This document shows, piece after piece, positions 26,761-39,137 of a DNA stretch of 64,000 bases; position 1 is the stretch's first letter, and each line of letters opens with the position of its first letter. Made by a program: the position numbers and the translations under genes. The stretch lies in NCBI RefSeq assembly GCF_014138435.1, contig NZ_JACJIM010000003.1:1-64000 (forward strand), written 5' to 3'. The notes beneath the pieces are model-generated. The model was given only the letters and a program-made list of their open reading frames with translations, did no database searches and was not told the origin of the DNA. The DNA is from Methylobacterium fujisawaense (GTDB taxonomy: Bacteria; Pseudomonadota; Alphaproteobacteria; Rhizobiales; Beijerinckiaceae).

Positions 26761-26969
26761 TCGAGGCCCGTTTTGGCGCCCGATCCCCTGTGCGTCGGCG
26801 GGCGCCATCACCATTGCGAGATTGACAAGTCGCGCCAGGGCCCTAACTGACATGCGTGATGCGCCCCGCGGCCCCGGGAGCGCCCGATCGCCCCGCGCGA
26901 GCCTTTCCCAGCCGTTGCCGCGACGGTGTCCTTCGCGCCGGCCGGGCGCGCAACGGTTCCTGAACGCAG

Positions 26970-28547
<1,578 letters not shown>

Positions 28548-28648
28548 CAAGGGTCTTTTCGAGCTTAACAGTCCGGCTACCAGACTGCCGTATATCAAGT
28601 CAGGGTCGCGGCGCATGCGCGCCGATCGCCCGGGACCACGGGATACGG

Positions 28649-29707
28649 ATGAGCCAGGAGACCTATTCGGACCGCGATCGCAGCTTCGCATTGGCGAAGC
28701 GCAGCCATGACCTGATCCGCGACTACGGCCCCTCCGCGACGCCGCGCGCCTACGCGGTCTGGTATGCCTACGTGTCGGGCGAGCTGCCGCTCCTCGCCGA
28801 TGCCGTGAAGCGCCTCACCACCCAGAACGGCTGCCTTACCGAGAGCGACATCGACGATCTGCACGAGACCTATCTCGACGGGCGGCGCCTCGCGAGCACC
28901 ACCGACGACGTCAGCCGCGTGGTCCTGAGCGAGATCGCGGCGGTCACCGAGATCCTGGACCTCTCCCTGGGCTCGACGGCGCAGTACAGCGAATCGCTGC
29001 GCGGCGTCGCCCAGGATCTCTCCCAGGGCCTCCCGAGCCGGGCGCGGTTCGGCGAGATCGTGGCGACCCTGGCCGCCACGACCCGGGAAGTCGCCGCCAA
29101 CAACCGGATCCTCGAGGCCCGCATGCGCGAGACGCGCAGCGAGATCGAGACGCTGCGCGAGAAGCTCGATGCGAGCCGGCGCGAGAGCCTGACCGACGCC
29201 CTGACCGGGCTGGCGAACCGCAAGCATTTCGAGGAGACGCTGAAGGCGGCCATGGATTCGGCGCGGGCGCGCACCGATCCCATGAGCCTGATCATCCTCG
29301 ACATCGATTTCTTCAAGCGCTTCAACGACCTGTACGGTCACCTCACGGGCGACCAGGTCCTGCGGCTCGTGGCGATCGTGATGCGCGAGAATGCCGGGAA
29401 GCAGGCGCAGCTCGCCCGGTTCGGCGGCGAGGAGTTCGGCATCATCCTCCCCGGGGCCGACCGCACCGTGGCCAAGCGGGTGGCCGAGACGGTCCGCACC
29501 AGCGTGATGGGGCGCGAACTGGTCAAGCGCTCGACCGGCGAGTCGCTCGGCAAGATCACCATCTCCCTGGGGGTCGCGGTGCTGTGCCCGGGGGATACGC
29601 CGGCCTCGCTGATGGAGCGGGCCGACCTGTGCATGTTCGCGGCCAAGCGCGCGGGCCGGAATCGCTTTCTGGACGATGCGGCCGAGTCGCTGTCGCAGGT
29701 GGCCTAG
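28649..29707 (+). CDS. Diguanylate cyclase (GGDEF)
   Basis: 352-aa soluble enzyme that makes c-di-GMP from two GTP. The N-terminal 160 residues (RSHDLIRDYGPSATPRAYAV and following helices) form the helical sensor-like domain common to a large rhizobial group of cytoplasmic cyclases. A coiled-coil-like stretch (RMRETRSEIETLREKLDASR) precedes the GGDEF domain DALTGLANRKHFEE. The active-site motif is GGEEF (259-263), intact. The inhibitory RxxD motif expected just upstream (before QLARF) reads GKQA, so product inhibition at an I-site is unlikely. Confidence 0.9.
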   Translation: MSQETYSDRDRSFALAKRSHDLIRDYGPSATPRAYAVWYAYVSGELPLLADAVKRLTTQNGCLTESDIDDLHETYLDGRRLASTTDDVSRVVLSEIAAVTEILDLSLGSTAQYSESLRGVAQDLSQGLPSRARFGEIVATLAATTREVAANNRILEARMRETRSEIETLREKLDASRRESLTDALTGLANRKHFEETLKAAMDSARARTDPMSLIILDIDFFKRFNDLYGHLTGDQVLRLVAIVMRENAGKQAQLARFGGEEFGIILPGADRTVAKRVAETVRTSVMGRELVKRSTGESLGKITISLGVAVLCPGDTPASLMERADLCMFAAKRAGRNRFLDDAAESLSQVA

Positions 29708-29819
29708 GGGCGCCGCGACGGCGCCCGCCCGCGGCGAAGCGCTTCGGGAGCGGGAGACCCTCCGCGCCGGGGGCGCGGCCGGGCCGCCGCGCTCCCCGCG
29801 CCGACGGTGAGCGGGAGCC

Positions 29820-30197
29820 TCAGGCCGGCGCGGACAGGCGGTCCGCCGAGACCGGCGTGATCGCCACGGATTCTCCGCAACCGCAGGCCGAGGTCTGGTT
29901 CGGGTTGTTGAACACGAACTGCGACGCCAGCTTGGTGGTGGTGAAGTCCATCTCCGTGCCGAGCAGGAACAGCACAGCCTTCGGATCGACGAAGACGCGA
30001 ACGCCGCGATCCTCGACCACGTCCTCGCCGGGCTTGACCGCCTCGGCATACTCCATCGTGTACGACATCCCGGCGCAGCCGCCGTTCCGGACACCGACGC
30101 GCAGACCGGCGATCGGCCGGTCGGCCTCCGCCATGATCGCCTTGATCCGATCGGCAGCCCGATCGGTCAGCGACAGAACCTTGAAGCTCGTGGACAT
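29820..30197 (-). CDS. sufA: A-type Fe-S carrier (IscA/SufA/HesB family)
   Basis: 125-aa Fe-S cluster carrier. The three conserved Cys are present: Cys41 in GGCAGMSY, Cys105 and Cys107 in SACGCGES. LTDRAADRIKAI opens the domain. It accepts clusters from the Suf machinery and hands them to apo-enzymes. The suf operon itself is not in the window, so I cannot tell SufA from a second IscA-type carrier. ATG 30197 is the start that matches the family; ATGs at 30203 and 30215 are alternatives. Confidence 0.85.
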   Translation of the reverse strand: MSTSFKVLSLTDRAADRIKAIMAEADRPIAGLRVGVRNGGCAGMSYTMEYAEAVKPGEDVVEDRGVRVFVDPKAVLFLLGTEMDFTTTKLASQFVFNNPNQTSACGCGESVAITPVSADRLSAPA

Positions 30198-30319
30198 TGT
30201 CATCCTCCCGCCCATCCGGGTTCAAGGCCCGGGGACGCGCATTCTGGCAGTCACAAGATAAGCATTGGGTCGGGGCCGGTCCACCGCGGCGGGAGCACAC
30301 CGGCCCGGCAATCGACGCC

Positions 30320-31312
30320 TCAGGCCGACTCGCCGGTGAGCCGCGCGAAGGCCGCCAGATCGACGTTGCCGCCGCTGATCACCACGCCGACGCGCTTGTC
30401 CGTGACGTCCACGAGCCCGTGGAGCACCGCCGCCGCCGCGAGGCAGCCGGTCGGCTCGACCACGAGCTTCATCCGGCTGGCGAAGAACCGCATGGTCTCG
30501 ACGAGCTGCGCGTCGGTGACGGTGAGGATGTCGGACACCCCCGCGCGGATGATCGCGAAGGTGAGGTCGCCCAGCGCCGTCGACTGCGCCCCGTCGGCGA
30601 TGGTGCGGGGCACGGGAATCGTGACGATCCGGCCCTCGCGGAACGAGCGCTGCCCGTCATTGCCCGCCTCCGGCTCGACGCCGATCACGCGGCAGCCCGG
30701 CGACAGCTCCGCCGCGGCCAGCGCGCAGCCCGCGAGCTGGCCGCCGCCGCCCAGGCAGGCCACCAGCATGTCGAGGGGGCCGACCGTCTCGATCAGCTCC
30801 TGAGCCAGGGTCCCCTGCCCGGCAATGACGTCGGGATGATTGAAGGGGGGGATCAGCGTCAGGCCGCGGGCCTGCGCGATCTCCCGGCCGAGCGCCTCGC
30901 GATCCTGGCTGTAGCGGTCGTACAGGACCACCTCGGCGCCGTAGCCGCGCGTGGCGGCGATCTTCGCGGCGGGGGCGTCGCCCGGCATGATGATGGTGGC
31001 GGGGGCGCCGAGCAACCGGCTCGCCAGCGCGATCGCCTGGGCGTGGTTGCCGGAGGAATACGTGATCACCCCGCGGGCGCGGGCCGCCTCCGGAAGGGCG
31101 CTGATCGCGTTGTAGGCCCCGCGGAACTTGAAGGCGCCGGCCCGTTGCAGGTTCTCCGCCTTGAAGAACAGCCGGCTGCCGGTCATCGCGTCCGCGGTGC
31201 GCGAGGTCAGGACCGGCGTGCGATGGGCGGCTCCGGCGATCCGCTCCGCGGCGCGGGCCACGTCGGCGAAGGTGGGAAGGCCGCCGGCCGCGTCGATGGG
31301 GTCGCCCTGCAT
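30320..31312 (-). CDS. PLP-dependent threonine/serine dehydratase
   Basis: About 330-aa fold-type II PLP enzyme. The Schiff-base lysine lies in GAFKFRGAYNAI, preceded by FFKAENLQRA. The Gly-rich phosphate loop is CLGGGGQLAG, and YSSGNHAQAIALASRLLG binds the substrate carboxylate. No ACT domain follows, so it is of the catabolic threonine dehydratase or serine racemase type rather than IlvA. The start is ambiguous: ATGs at 31312, 31324, 31336 and 31366 lie in the same frame; I took 31312, with an AGGA just upstream. Confidence 0.85.
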   Translation of the reverse strand: MQGDPIDAAGGLPTFADVARAAERIAGAAHRTPVLTSRTADAMTGSRLFFKAENLQRAGAFKFRGAYNAISALPEAARARGVITYSSGNHAQAIALASRLLGAPATIIMPGDAPAAKIAATRGYGAEVVLYDRYSQDREALGREIAQARGLTLIPPFNHPDVIAGQGTLAQELIETVGPLDMLVACLGGGGQLAGCALAAAELSPGCRVIGVEPEAGNDGQRSFREGRIVTIPVPRTIADGAQSTALGDLTFAIIRAGVSDILTVTDAQLVETMRFFASRMKLVVEPTGCLAAAAVLHGLVDVTDKRVGVVISGGNVDLAAFARLTGESA

Positions 31313-31545
31313 CGTGTCCTGCATCGCGTTTCGCATCGCTCCTGCGCCGGTCGTGCCGGACGTCATAGGGCCGTTTCGGTCCGTGCGCATCCGGCCCGGT
31401 CCACATGCGGAAGCGGAGCCATTCGGCCCTTCGCCGCTTATCCCCGCAGCGACGTCTTGGCAGGAACGCTGGGGGGCGGCATCGCCATGCGGATCGAGAC
31501 CATGTGCAGACCTGCGATCCGGCCGGCGGTCGGCAGGGTGGCGTC

Positions 31546-31764
31546 ATGAGCGCCCGGGATCAGGCCTCCGGCGATGCGGCGACCGAGGTCACATTCCGGG
31601 GCCGCGGGCTGGCCCTGCAATCCGGTCGGCGGCTGATCCTGCTCGTCTGCCCGCTCTGTTCGCAGCGCAACGCACAGCGCGGCGCCGAGCGCGGCATCTG
31701 CGAGTGGTGCGCTTACGTCCCCTCGCCGGATCAGGCCGAGCCGGTGGATCGGCTGCGCCGCTGA
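31546..31764 (+). CDS. Small zinc-ribbon-like protein
   Basis: 72 aa. Two CxxC pairs, CPLC and CEWC, separated by 15 residues (CPLCSQRNAQRGAERGICEW, then C), form a treble-clef or zinc-ribbon-like knuckle preceded by a hydrophobic strand GRRLILLVCPLC. Ends AEPVDRLRR. The function is unknown to me. It is divergent from the dehydratase gene, with about 230 bp between the starts, and followed by another tiny gene at 31898. Confidence 0.6.
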   Translation: MSARDQASGDAATEVTFRGRGLALQSGRRLILLVCPLCSQRNAQRGAERGICEWCAYVPSPDQAEPVDRLRR

Positions 31765-31897
31765 CGGGCGTTCCGGTGTCGGCGCGGATCGCGATCGCCT
31801 TGCGCAACCTCAGCATTTGTTTTTGAGTTTTATCTATTTATGGTTGCCGGACCGCCCTGCGCTCCCACATTCCCGTGGACGCTCGACTGGAGGGACC

Positions 31898-32101
31898 ATG
31901 CAACCTTCCGAATGCTGCATCTTCCGGATGACCCTCGCGTCCGTGCTCGGCAGCTGCATCACGCTGCTGCTCGTCCGGGGGCTCGATCCCATCGCGGCGC
32001 TGCTCCTGATCCCCGTCGGCGGCAGTACGGCGACGGTCGCGGTGATCCTCCTGTTTCAGCTGGTGAGCCTGACGCGCGCGGCGGCGCCCGGTTCGGACTG
32101 A
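31898..32101 (+). CDS. Small hydrophobic membrane protein
   Basis: 67 aa with two predicted transmembrane helices: TLASVLGSCITLLLVRGL and PIAALLLIPVGGSTATVAVI, followed by a short hydrophobic stretch. Start ATG 31898 has a good GGAGGG ribosome-binding site. An AT-rich patch at 31805-31850 upstream may be its promoter. No family recognised. Confidence 0.6.
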   Translation: MQPSECCIFRMTLASVLGSCITLLLVRGLDPIAALLLIPVGGSTATVAVILLFQLVSLTRAAAPGSD

Positions 32102-32163
32102 CGGACCCGTGCCGGCCTGGGCCGGACCGGAGCCCGACCCGAGCCCGGCTTCCCACTGCCGGA

Positions 32164-33603
<1,440 letters not shown>

Positions 33604-33616
33604 CGTGTGCTCCGGC

Positions 33617-35047
33617 TCAGACCAGCATGCCCATCGGGTTCTCGATCAGCCCCTTGAAGGCCGAGACCAGCTCCGCGCCGAGCGCGCCGTCGAGGACGCG
33701 GTGGTCGCAGGACAGGGTGCAGGTCATGACCTGGACCACGGCCGGCGCCCCGTCCTTCACGACGACGCGCTTCTCGCCGGCGCCCACCGCCAGGATGCTC
33801 GATTGCGGCGGGTTGATCACCGCGGTGAAGTGCTTGATGCCGAACATGCCGAGGTTCGACACCGAGGTGACGCCGCCCTGGTACTCCTCGGGCTTCAGCT
33901 TCTTGGCGCGGGCGCGGGCGGCGAAGTCCTTCATCTCGTTGGAGATGGTCGAGAGCGTCTTCTCGTCCGCCCGGCGGATCACCGGGGTGAACAGCCCGCC
34001 GTCGATGGCGACCGCGACGCCGACCTCGGCGTGCTTGAAGCGCAGGATCCGGTCCTCGGCCCAGACCGCGTTGGCGGCCGGCACGCGGGTCAGCGCGAGG
34101 CCCATCGCCTTGATGACGAAGTCGTTCACCGAGAGCTTGAAGGCGGGCTTCCCGTCCTTGTCCTTGGCCGCGGAGCCGTTGAGCGTCTCCCGCAGCTTCA
34201 TCAGCGCGTCGAGCTCGCAATCCACCGTCAGGTAGAAGTGCGGGGCGACCTGCATCGCCTCGGTGAGGCGCTTGGCGATGGTCTTGCGCATGCCGTCGAG
34301 GGGCACCTCCTCATAGGCATCCTTGGCGTAGAAGCCCTTGACCTGATCGGTCGTGAGGCCGGCCGGCGCGCCGCCCGCGGCGGCGGCCTTCGGGGCGGGG
34401 GTGGCCGCCTTCGGCGCCTCGGCGGCCTGGGGGGCGGCGGGCGCCTGGGTGGCCCCGGAGGCCTTCGCGGCCTGGACGTCCCGGGCGATGATGCGGCCGT
34501 GCGGGCCGCTGCCCTGGACGGCGCCGAGATCGACACCCTCCTGCTTGGCGATCCGCCGGGCGAGCGGCGAAGCGAAGACCCGTCCGCCCGTGCTGGCCTG
34601 CGGCGCCCCGCCGGGCTGCGCGCCTTCCGGCGCCGCGTTCACCCGCTCGTACCCCATGTGGCCGCCGCCGGGCGTGGTGTTCTGGTTGGCCGCCGAGGCG
34701 TCGGCCTTCGGCTCAGGCTTGGCATCAGGCTTGGCGCCAGGCTTGGCCGCTCCGTTGGAGGCTGCCTTCGGCGCACCGCCGGCGGCGGCCTCCGACACGT
34801 CCTCGCCCTCGGCGGCGATGATGGCGATCAGGTCGTTGACCGGAACGTCCGCGGTGCCCTCGGGCACGAGGATCTTGGCGAGCACGCCCTCGTCGATGGC
34901 CTCCACCTCCATGGTGGCCTTGTCGGTCTCGATCTCGGCCAGCACGTCGCCGGACTTGACCGCGTCGCCCTCCTTCTTGAGCCACTTGGCGAGGTTGCCC
35001 TTCTCCATGGTCGGGGAGAGCGCGGGCATCAGCACGTTGATCGGCAT
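33617..35047 (-). CDS. pdhC: Pyruvate dehydrogenase E2 (dihydrolipoyl acetyltransferase)
   Basis: 476 aa. One lipoyl domain (1-80) with the lipoyl-lysine Lys43 in [16 protein letters not shown], an Ala/Pro/Lys-rich linker, the E1/E3-binding domain [16 protein letters not shown] with [13 protein letters not shown], a second Ala/Pro linker, and the catalytic acyltransferase domain ending in [18 protein letters not shown] with the active-site His and Asp. Start ATG 35047 lies 4 bp after the Uma2 gene stop. The lipoyl domain is nearly identical to that of pdhB upstream. Confidence 0.97.
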   Translation of the reverse strand: MPINVLMPALSPTMEKGNLAKWLKKEGDAVKSGDVLAEIETDKATMEVEAIDEGVLAKILVPEGTADVPVNDLIAIIAAEGEDVSEAAAGGAPKAASNGAAKPGAKPDAKPEPKADASAANQNTTPGGGHMGYERVNAAPEGAQPGGAPQASTGGRVFASPLARRIAKQEGVDLGAVQGSGPHGRIIARDVQAAKASGATQAPAAPQAAEAPKAATPAPKAAAAGGAPAGLTTDQVKGFYAKDAYEEVPLDGMRKTIAKRLTEAMQVAPHFYLTVDCELDALMKLRETLNGSAAKDKDGKPAFKLSVNDFVIKAMGLALTRVPAANAVWAEDRILRFKHAEVGVAVAIDGGLFTPVIRRADEKTLSTISNEMKDFAARARAKKLKPEEYQGGVTSVSNLGMFGIKHFTAVINPPQSSILAVGAGEKRVVVKDGAPAVVQVMTCTLSCDHRVLDGALGAELVSAFKGLIENPMGMLV

Positions 35048-35051
35048 GGCA

Positions 35052-35645
35052 TCAGGTCTCGGGCAAGGCCGGGGCGGCCGGATCGTCGAAGGGAAAGAGG
35101 TCGTCGAGGGGGAACGGGACGGCGTCGAAGGGTGGAAGGGCCACGCTCTCGCCGCGCTGGACCGTGGCGAGGAGCACCCAGCGCCCGTCCGCGAGGGCGA
35201 AGCCTTCGAGCACGCCCGCGGCCGGATCGAGCAGCCAGAGGTGACCGATCTTGGCCTCCGCATAGATGCGGCGCTTGCGCCCGCGATCGAGGCGGACCGT
35301 GGAGGGCGAGAGGATCTCGCAGACCGAGTCCGGCGCGATCTCGATGTGGGCCGCTTCCAAGTCGGTCGGCACCCGCTCCCGGCGCCAAGCCGCCAGATCC
35401 GGCACCACGACATGGGCACCCAGGTGGAGTTCCGGTTCAATCATGAAAATCCAGCCGCCGGGTCCGCCGCGTCCATAACGGAACGGGGTGCCCAGCAAGG
35501 TGGACAAATCGGACGCGGCCATCGCGTGCCGGGGCCGCGGCCGCGGGTGCGTCTCCAGCACACCGTCGATGATCTCGGCGACGAGATGCGCGGGGACGGC
35601 CTCCAGATCCGCGTAGGTCGCCTGCCGGACAGCCGCCTCAGCCAT
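35052..35645 (-). CDS. Uma2-family (DUF820, PD-(D/E)XK fold) protein
   Basis: 197 aa. The Uma2 pattern is clear: [34 protein letters not shown] (the catalytic-type PD), [12 protein letters not shown] (E), then [20 protein letters not shown] (K) and a C-terminal FPLDDLFPF. These are putative restriction-fold endonucleases, abundant in cyanobacteria and some Rhizobiales, with no established role. It sits inside the pdh operon, 4 bp before pdhC, and so is surely co-transcribed; nothing suggests involvement in pyruvate oxidation. Confidence 0.85.
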   Translation of the reverse strand: MAEAAVRQATYADLEAVPAHLVAEIIDGVLETHPRPRPRHAMAASDLSTLLGTPFRYGRGGPGGWIFMIEPELHLGAHVVVPDLAAWRRERVPTDLEAAHIEIAPDSVCEILSPSTVRLDRGRKRRIYAEAKIGHLWLLDPAAGVLEGFALADGRWVLLATVQRGESVALPPFDAVPFPLDDLFPFDDPAAPALPET

Positions 35646-35660
35646 GGTCGGCAGCCATCG

Positions 35661-35948
35661 CTAGTTGAGGCCGCCGGGGTCGAGCCCCTCGGCCTCCCAG
35701 CCCGCGCGGATGCGCTCGACCGCCTCCTCCTCCGACATGTCGGTCTCCAGCGCGTAGGCGCGGGCTGCCTGTCGGGCGAGATCGGCCAGGAGCCGGCCCC
35801 AGGTGGCCGGGTCGTCGAAGGAGCGGCGGAGGGCCACGCTCACCGCGCCGTCGACCACGGCGGCGCGCAGCACCTCGATGCCGCCCTGTTCGAGGGCGTC
35901 GGGCGGGATGGCGAGTTCGGCGAAGTCGCTGCTGGAATCTTGGCTCAT
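35661..35948 (-). CDS. DUF5076-type hypothetical protein
   Basis: 95-aa soluble acidic protein. The order ELAIPPDALEQGGIEVLRAA, AVVDGAVSVALRRSFDDP, TWGRLLADLARQAARAYA matches a small rhizobial family usually found beside pdhB (DUF5076, as I recall). Function unknown. It lies in the pdh operon, 70 bp after pdhB and 15 bp before the Uma2 gene. Confidence 0.7.
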   Translation of the reverse strand: MSQDSSSDFAELAIPPDALEQGGIEVLRAAVVDGAVSVALRRSFDDPATWGRLLADLARQAARAYALETDMSEEEAVERIRAGWEAEGLDPGGLN

Positions 35949-36018
35949 GGCGCGCCGGCTGTTCCTTGGGCCCCCTGCCGGGACGGAGGCGGGGACATGC
36001 GCCCCGCCCGCGCGCCCG

Positions 36019-37461
36019 TCACTTGTAGCAGACGCTCTTGGCGGCCTCGACCACCTCCGCCACATTCGGCAGCGCCAGCTTCTCCAGATTGGCCGCGTAG
36101 GGCATCGGCACGTCCTTGCCGGTGATGCGCAGGACCGGCGCGTCCAGGAAATCGAAGGCGTCGACCATCAGGCGCGCCACGATCTCGGCGCCGACGCCGG
36201 ATTGCGGGAAGCCCTCCTCGACGGTGATGCAGCGGCCGGTCTTCTTCACCGATTCCACCACCGTCTCGGTGTCCATCGGGCGGATCGTGCGCAGGTCGAT
36301 CACCTCAGCCTCGATGCCCTGCTCGGCCAGGGCCTGCGCGGCCTTGAGGGCGTAGGTCATGCCGATTGCGAAGGACACGATGGTCACGTCGCTGCCGGTG
36401 CGGTGGATCCGCGCCTTGCCGATCGGCAGCACGAAGTCGTCGAGCTGCGGCACCGGGAACGACTGCCCGTACAGGATCTCGTTCTCGAGGAAGATCACCG
36501 GGTTCGGGTCGCGGATCGCGGCCTTGAGCAGGCCCTTGGCGTCGGAGGCCGTGTAGGGCGCGATCACCTTGAGGCCCGGCACGTTGGAGTACCACGCGGC
36601 GTAATCGTGGCTGTGCTGGGCGGCGACGCGGGCGGCCGCGCCGTTCGGGCCGCGGAACACGATCGGGCAGCCGAGCTGGCCGCCGGACATGTAGAGGGTC
36701 TTGGCTGCCGAGTTGATGATCTGGTCGATCGCCTGCATGGCGAAGTTGAAGGTCATGAACTCCACGATCGGCTTCAGCCCGGCGAGCGCCGCGCCGACGC
36801 CGATGCCGGCGAAGCCGTGCTCGGTGATCGGGGTGTCGACCACGCGCTTCGGTCCGAATTCCTGCAGCAGGTTCTGGGTGACCTTGTAGGCGCCCTGATA
36901 CTCGGCGACCTCCTCGCCCATGACGAAGACGTCGCCGTCGCGGCGCATCTCCTCGGCCATGGCGTCGCGCAGGGCCTCGCGGACCGTCTGGGTGACCATC
37001 GGCGTGTCGGCCGGGAACTCCTCCATCACCGGCTCTCGGGCCTTGTTGGTGATGACGGCGGGTGCCGCCGGCGCCTTCGGGGCGTCGTCGCCGGTCTTGG
37101 CGGCGGGCGCGGGCTTGTCGGCCATGCCCTCGGCCTGCATGTCGGGCGTCGGCGCCGGATGGCCGCCGGCGCCGTTGGGCTTCGCCCCGCCGCCGGACTG
37201 GACGCTCGCCGGATCCTCGCCCTCGCCGGCGATGACGGCGATCGGCGTGTTGACCGCGACGCCCTCGGTGCCCTCCGCGATCAGGATCTTGGCGAGCACG
37301 CCCTCGTCGATGGCCTCCACCTCCATGGTGGCCTTGTCGGTCTCGATCTCGGCCAGCACGTCGCCGGACTTGATCGGGTCGCCCTCCTTCTTCAGCCACT
37401 TGGCGAGCTTGCCCTCCTCCATGGTGGGCGAGAGGGCGGGCATCAGGATGTCGGTCGCCAT
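36019..37461 (-). CDS. pdhB: Pyruvate dehydrogenase E1 beta subunit with lipoyl domain
   Basis: 480 aa. The N-terminal 80 residues are a full lipoyl domain (Lys43 in [16 protein letters not shown]), then a Pro/Ala/Gly linker, and from about residue 155 the transketolase-like pyrimidine-binding domain ([32 protein letters not shown]) and C-terminal domain ending [19 protein letters not shown]. Fusion of a lipoyl domain to E1 beta is normal for alphaproteobacteria. It forms the alpha2beta2 E1 with pdhA, encoded 58 bp upstream. Confidence 0.97.
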   Translation of the reverse strand: MATDILMPALSPTMEEGKLAKWLKKEGDPIKSGDVLAEIETDKATMEVEAIDEGVLAKILIAEGTEGVAVNTPIAVIAGEGEDPASVQSGGGAKPNGAGGHPAPTPDMQAEGMADKPAPAAKTGDDAPKAPAAPAVITNKAREPVMEEFPADTPMVTQTVREALRDAMAEEMRRDGDVFVMGEEVAEYQGAYKVTQNLLQEFGPKRVVDTPITEHGFAGIGVGAALAGLKPIVEFMTFNFAMQAIDQIINSAAKTLYMSGGQLGCPIVFRGPNGAAARVAAQHSHDYAAWYSNVPGLKVIAPYTASDAKGLLKAAIRDPNPVIFLENEILYGQSFPVPQLDDFVLPIGKARIHRTGSDVTIVSFAIGMTYALKAAQALAEQGIEAEVIDLRTIRPMDTETVVESVKKTGRCITVEEGFPQSGVGAEIVARLMVDAFDFLDAPVLRITGKDVPMPYAANLEKLALPNVAEVVEAAKSVCYK

Positions 37462-37519
37462 GCTCAGCTCTGCGGTCGTCGTCTCGTTCGGGGGGCGGCC
37501 AGCGTCGTCGGCGACGCGC

Positions 37520-38593
37520 TCAGGCGTGCGCGTCCAGCAGGATGTCGGTCCACAGCTCGGACGGATCCGGCTCGGGATCGTTGGTGGCGAACTCGGCCGA
37601 GGCGTTCACCGTCTCGCGGACCTTGGCGTCGGTGGCCTTCAGCTCGGCTTCGGGCACGCCGTGCAGCTCGAGCAGGCGCTTGCGCACCATCTCGATCGGG
37701 TCGTGCTCGTCGCGCATCTTCGAGACCTCGTCCTTGGTCCGGTACTTGGCCGGATCGGACATGGAGTGGCCGCGATAGCGGTAGGTCTGCATCTCCAGGA
37801 TGTAGGGCCCCTGGCCACTGCGGGCGTGCTCGATCGCCCGGGTGGCGGCCTCGCGGACGGTGCGCACGTCCATGCCGTCGACCTGCTCGCCGGGGATGCC
37901 GAAGGAGAGGCCGCGCTTCGAGAAGTCCGTCTGCGCCGAGGCCCGGGCCACCGAGGTGCCCATGGCGTAGCGGTTGTTCTCGATGACGTAGACGACCGGC
38001 AGCTTCCAGAGCGCCGCCATGTTGAAGCTCTCGTAGACCTGGCCCTGGTTGGCCGCGCCGTCGCCCATATAGGTCAGGCTGACCTTGCCGTTCTCCCGGT
38101 AATGGTCGGCGAAGGCGAGGCCCGTGCCCAGCGAGACCTGCGCGCCGACGATCCCGTGGCCGCCGAAGAACTGCTTCTCGCGGCTGAACATGTGCATCGA
38201 GCCGCCCTTGCCGCGGCTGTAGCCGCCGCGGCGGCCGGTCAGCTCGGCCATGACGCCCTTCGGGTCCATGCCGCAGGCCAGCATGTGGCCGTGGTCGCGG
38301 TAGCCGGTGATGACCTGGTCGCCCTCGACCGAGGCCATCTGCATGCCGATCACCACGGCCTCCTGGCCGATATAGAGGTGGCAGAAGCCGCCGATCAGGC
38401 CCATGCCGTAGAGCTGGCCGGCCTTCTCCTCGAAGCGCCGGATCAGCAGCATCTCGTGGTAGGCGTGGAGATCCTCGTCCCGGGTGAATTGCGGCATGTT
38501 GGGCGCCGGCTTGTGCGCCTCGGCCGCCTGAGGGCTCGCGGCCTGCGATTGGGAGGACGAAGCGTCCTTGGCAGGCTCCTTGGCGGCGTCCAT
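37520..38593 (-). CDS. pdhA: Pyruvate dehydrogenase E1 alpha subunit
   Basis: 357-aa thiamine-diphosphate-binding subunit that decarboxylates pyruvate. The TPP motif is [20 protein letters not shown] to VIENN, with the phosphorylation-loop-like [19 protein letters not shown]. The first 35 residues are a low-complexity Ala/Pro/Gln stretch. First gene of the pdh operon; pdhB follows 58 bp downstream. Confidence 0.97.
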   Translation of the reverse strand: MDAAKEPAKDASSSQSQAASPQAAEAHKPAPNMPQFTRDEDLHAYHEMLLIRRFEEKAGQLYGMGLIGGFCHLYIGQEAVVIGMQMASVEGDQVITGYRDHGHMLACGMDPKGVMAELTGRRGGYSRGKGGSMHMFSREKQFFGGHGIVGAQVSLGTGLAFADHYRENGKVSLTYMGDGAANQGQVYESFNMAALWKLPVVYVIENNRYAMGTSVARASAQTDFSKRGLSFGIPGEQVDGMDVRTVREAATRAIEHARSGQGPYILEMQTYRYRGHSMSDPAKYRTKDEVSKMRDEHDPIEMVRKRLLELHGVPEAELKATDAKVRETVNASAEFATNDPEPDPSELWTDILLDAHA

Positions 38594-38730
38594 CGGCGCT
38601 CTCCCCGTGATTCCACGCGACGTGGTGGGGGTGTAGGACAGCGAGGATTGGAAAGCGAGGGCTGCCGCTCTGACAGGAAGCCGCTCTTGTCAGAGGACTT
38701 TCGGGGCGGACTCACGGGGCCCGGCGGCGA

Positions 38731-39042
38731 TCAGGGCGTGATGATAACCACGTCGTTGGCGTGGACCCGGCCGAGCACGATCCGCGCCCGTTCCTCCAGG
38801 AGGTCGCGGTCGATCTGGTCGCTCTTCAGCAGCGCGACCCGGTGCTCCCAGGTGGCGCGCTCGGCCCGCACGGCGGCGAGTTCCTGATTGAGGCCGTAGG
38901 CGCGGATTTTCAGCGCCTTCTTGGCTTCGAGTCCGCGGTTGCCGCTCTCGGCCTGCCACACGAAATAGCCGACCACGAGCGCCGACAGGGTCCAGAGACC
39001 CAGCGGCAACACAACCATTCTGACTCGGCGGCGCACGACCAT
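38731..39042 (-). CDS. ftsB: Cell-division protein FtsB / DivIC-type septum formation initiator
   Basis: 103 aa. A short basic N-terminus (MVVRRRVRM), one transmembrane helix (VVLPLGLWTLSALVVGYFVW), then a coiled coil (RGLEAKKALKIRAYGLNQEL, AAVRAERATWEHRVALLKSD) and LLEERARIVLG. This is the septal FtsB/DivIC architecture, expected to bind FtsL and FtsQ. Position between eno and pdhA is the standard alphaproteobacterial order. ATG 39042 starts at the TM segment. Confidence 0.85.
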   Translation of the reverse strand: MVVRRRVRMVVLPLGLWTLSALVVGYFVWQAESGNRGLEAKKALKIRAYGLNQELAAVRAERATWEHRVALLKSDQIDRDLLEERARIVLGRVHANDVVIITP

Positions 39043-39137
39043 GGCGCGACCCTCGCGCGGAAAGGTTAATGGTTCTTTGCGATCGTGCCGCGACAGGTTC
39101 GGGGCGTGATCGGCACGGACAGGGGCGAGGCTGAGGG

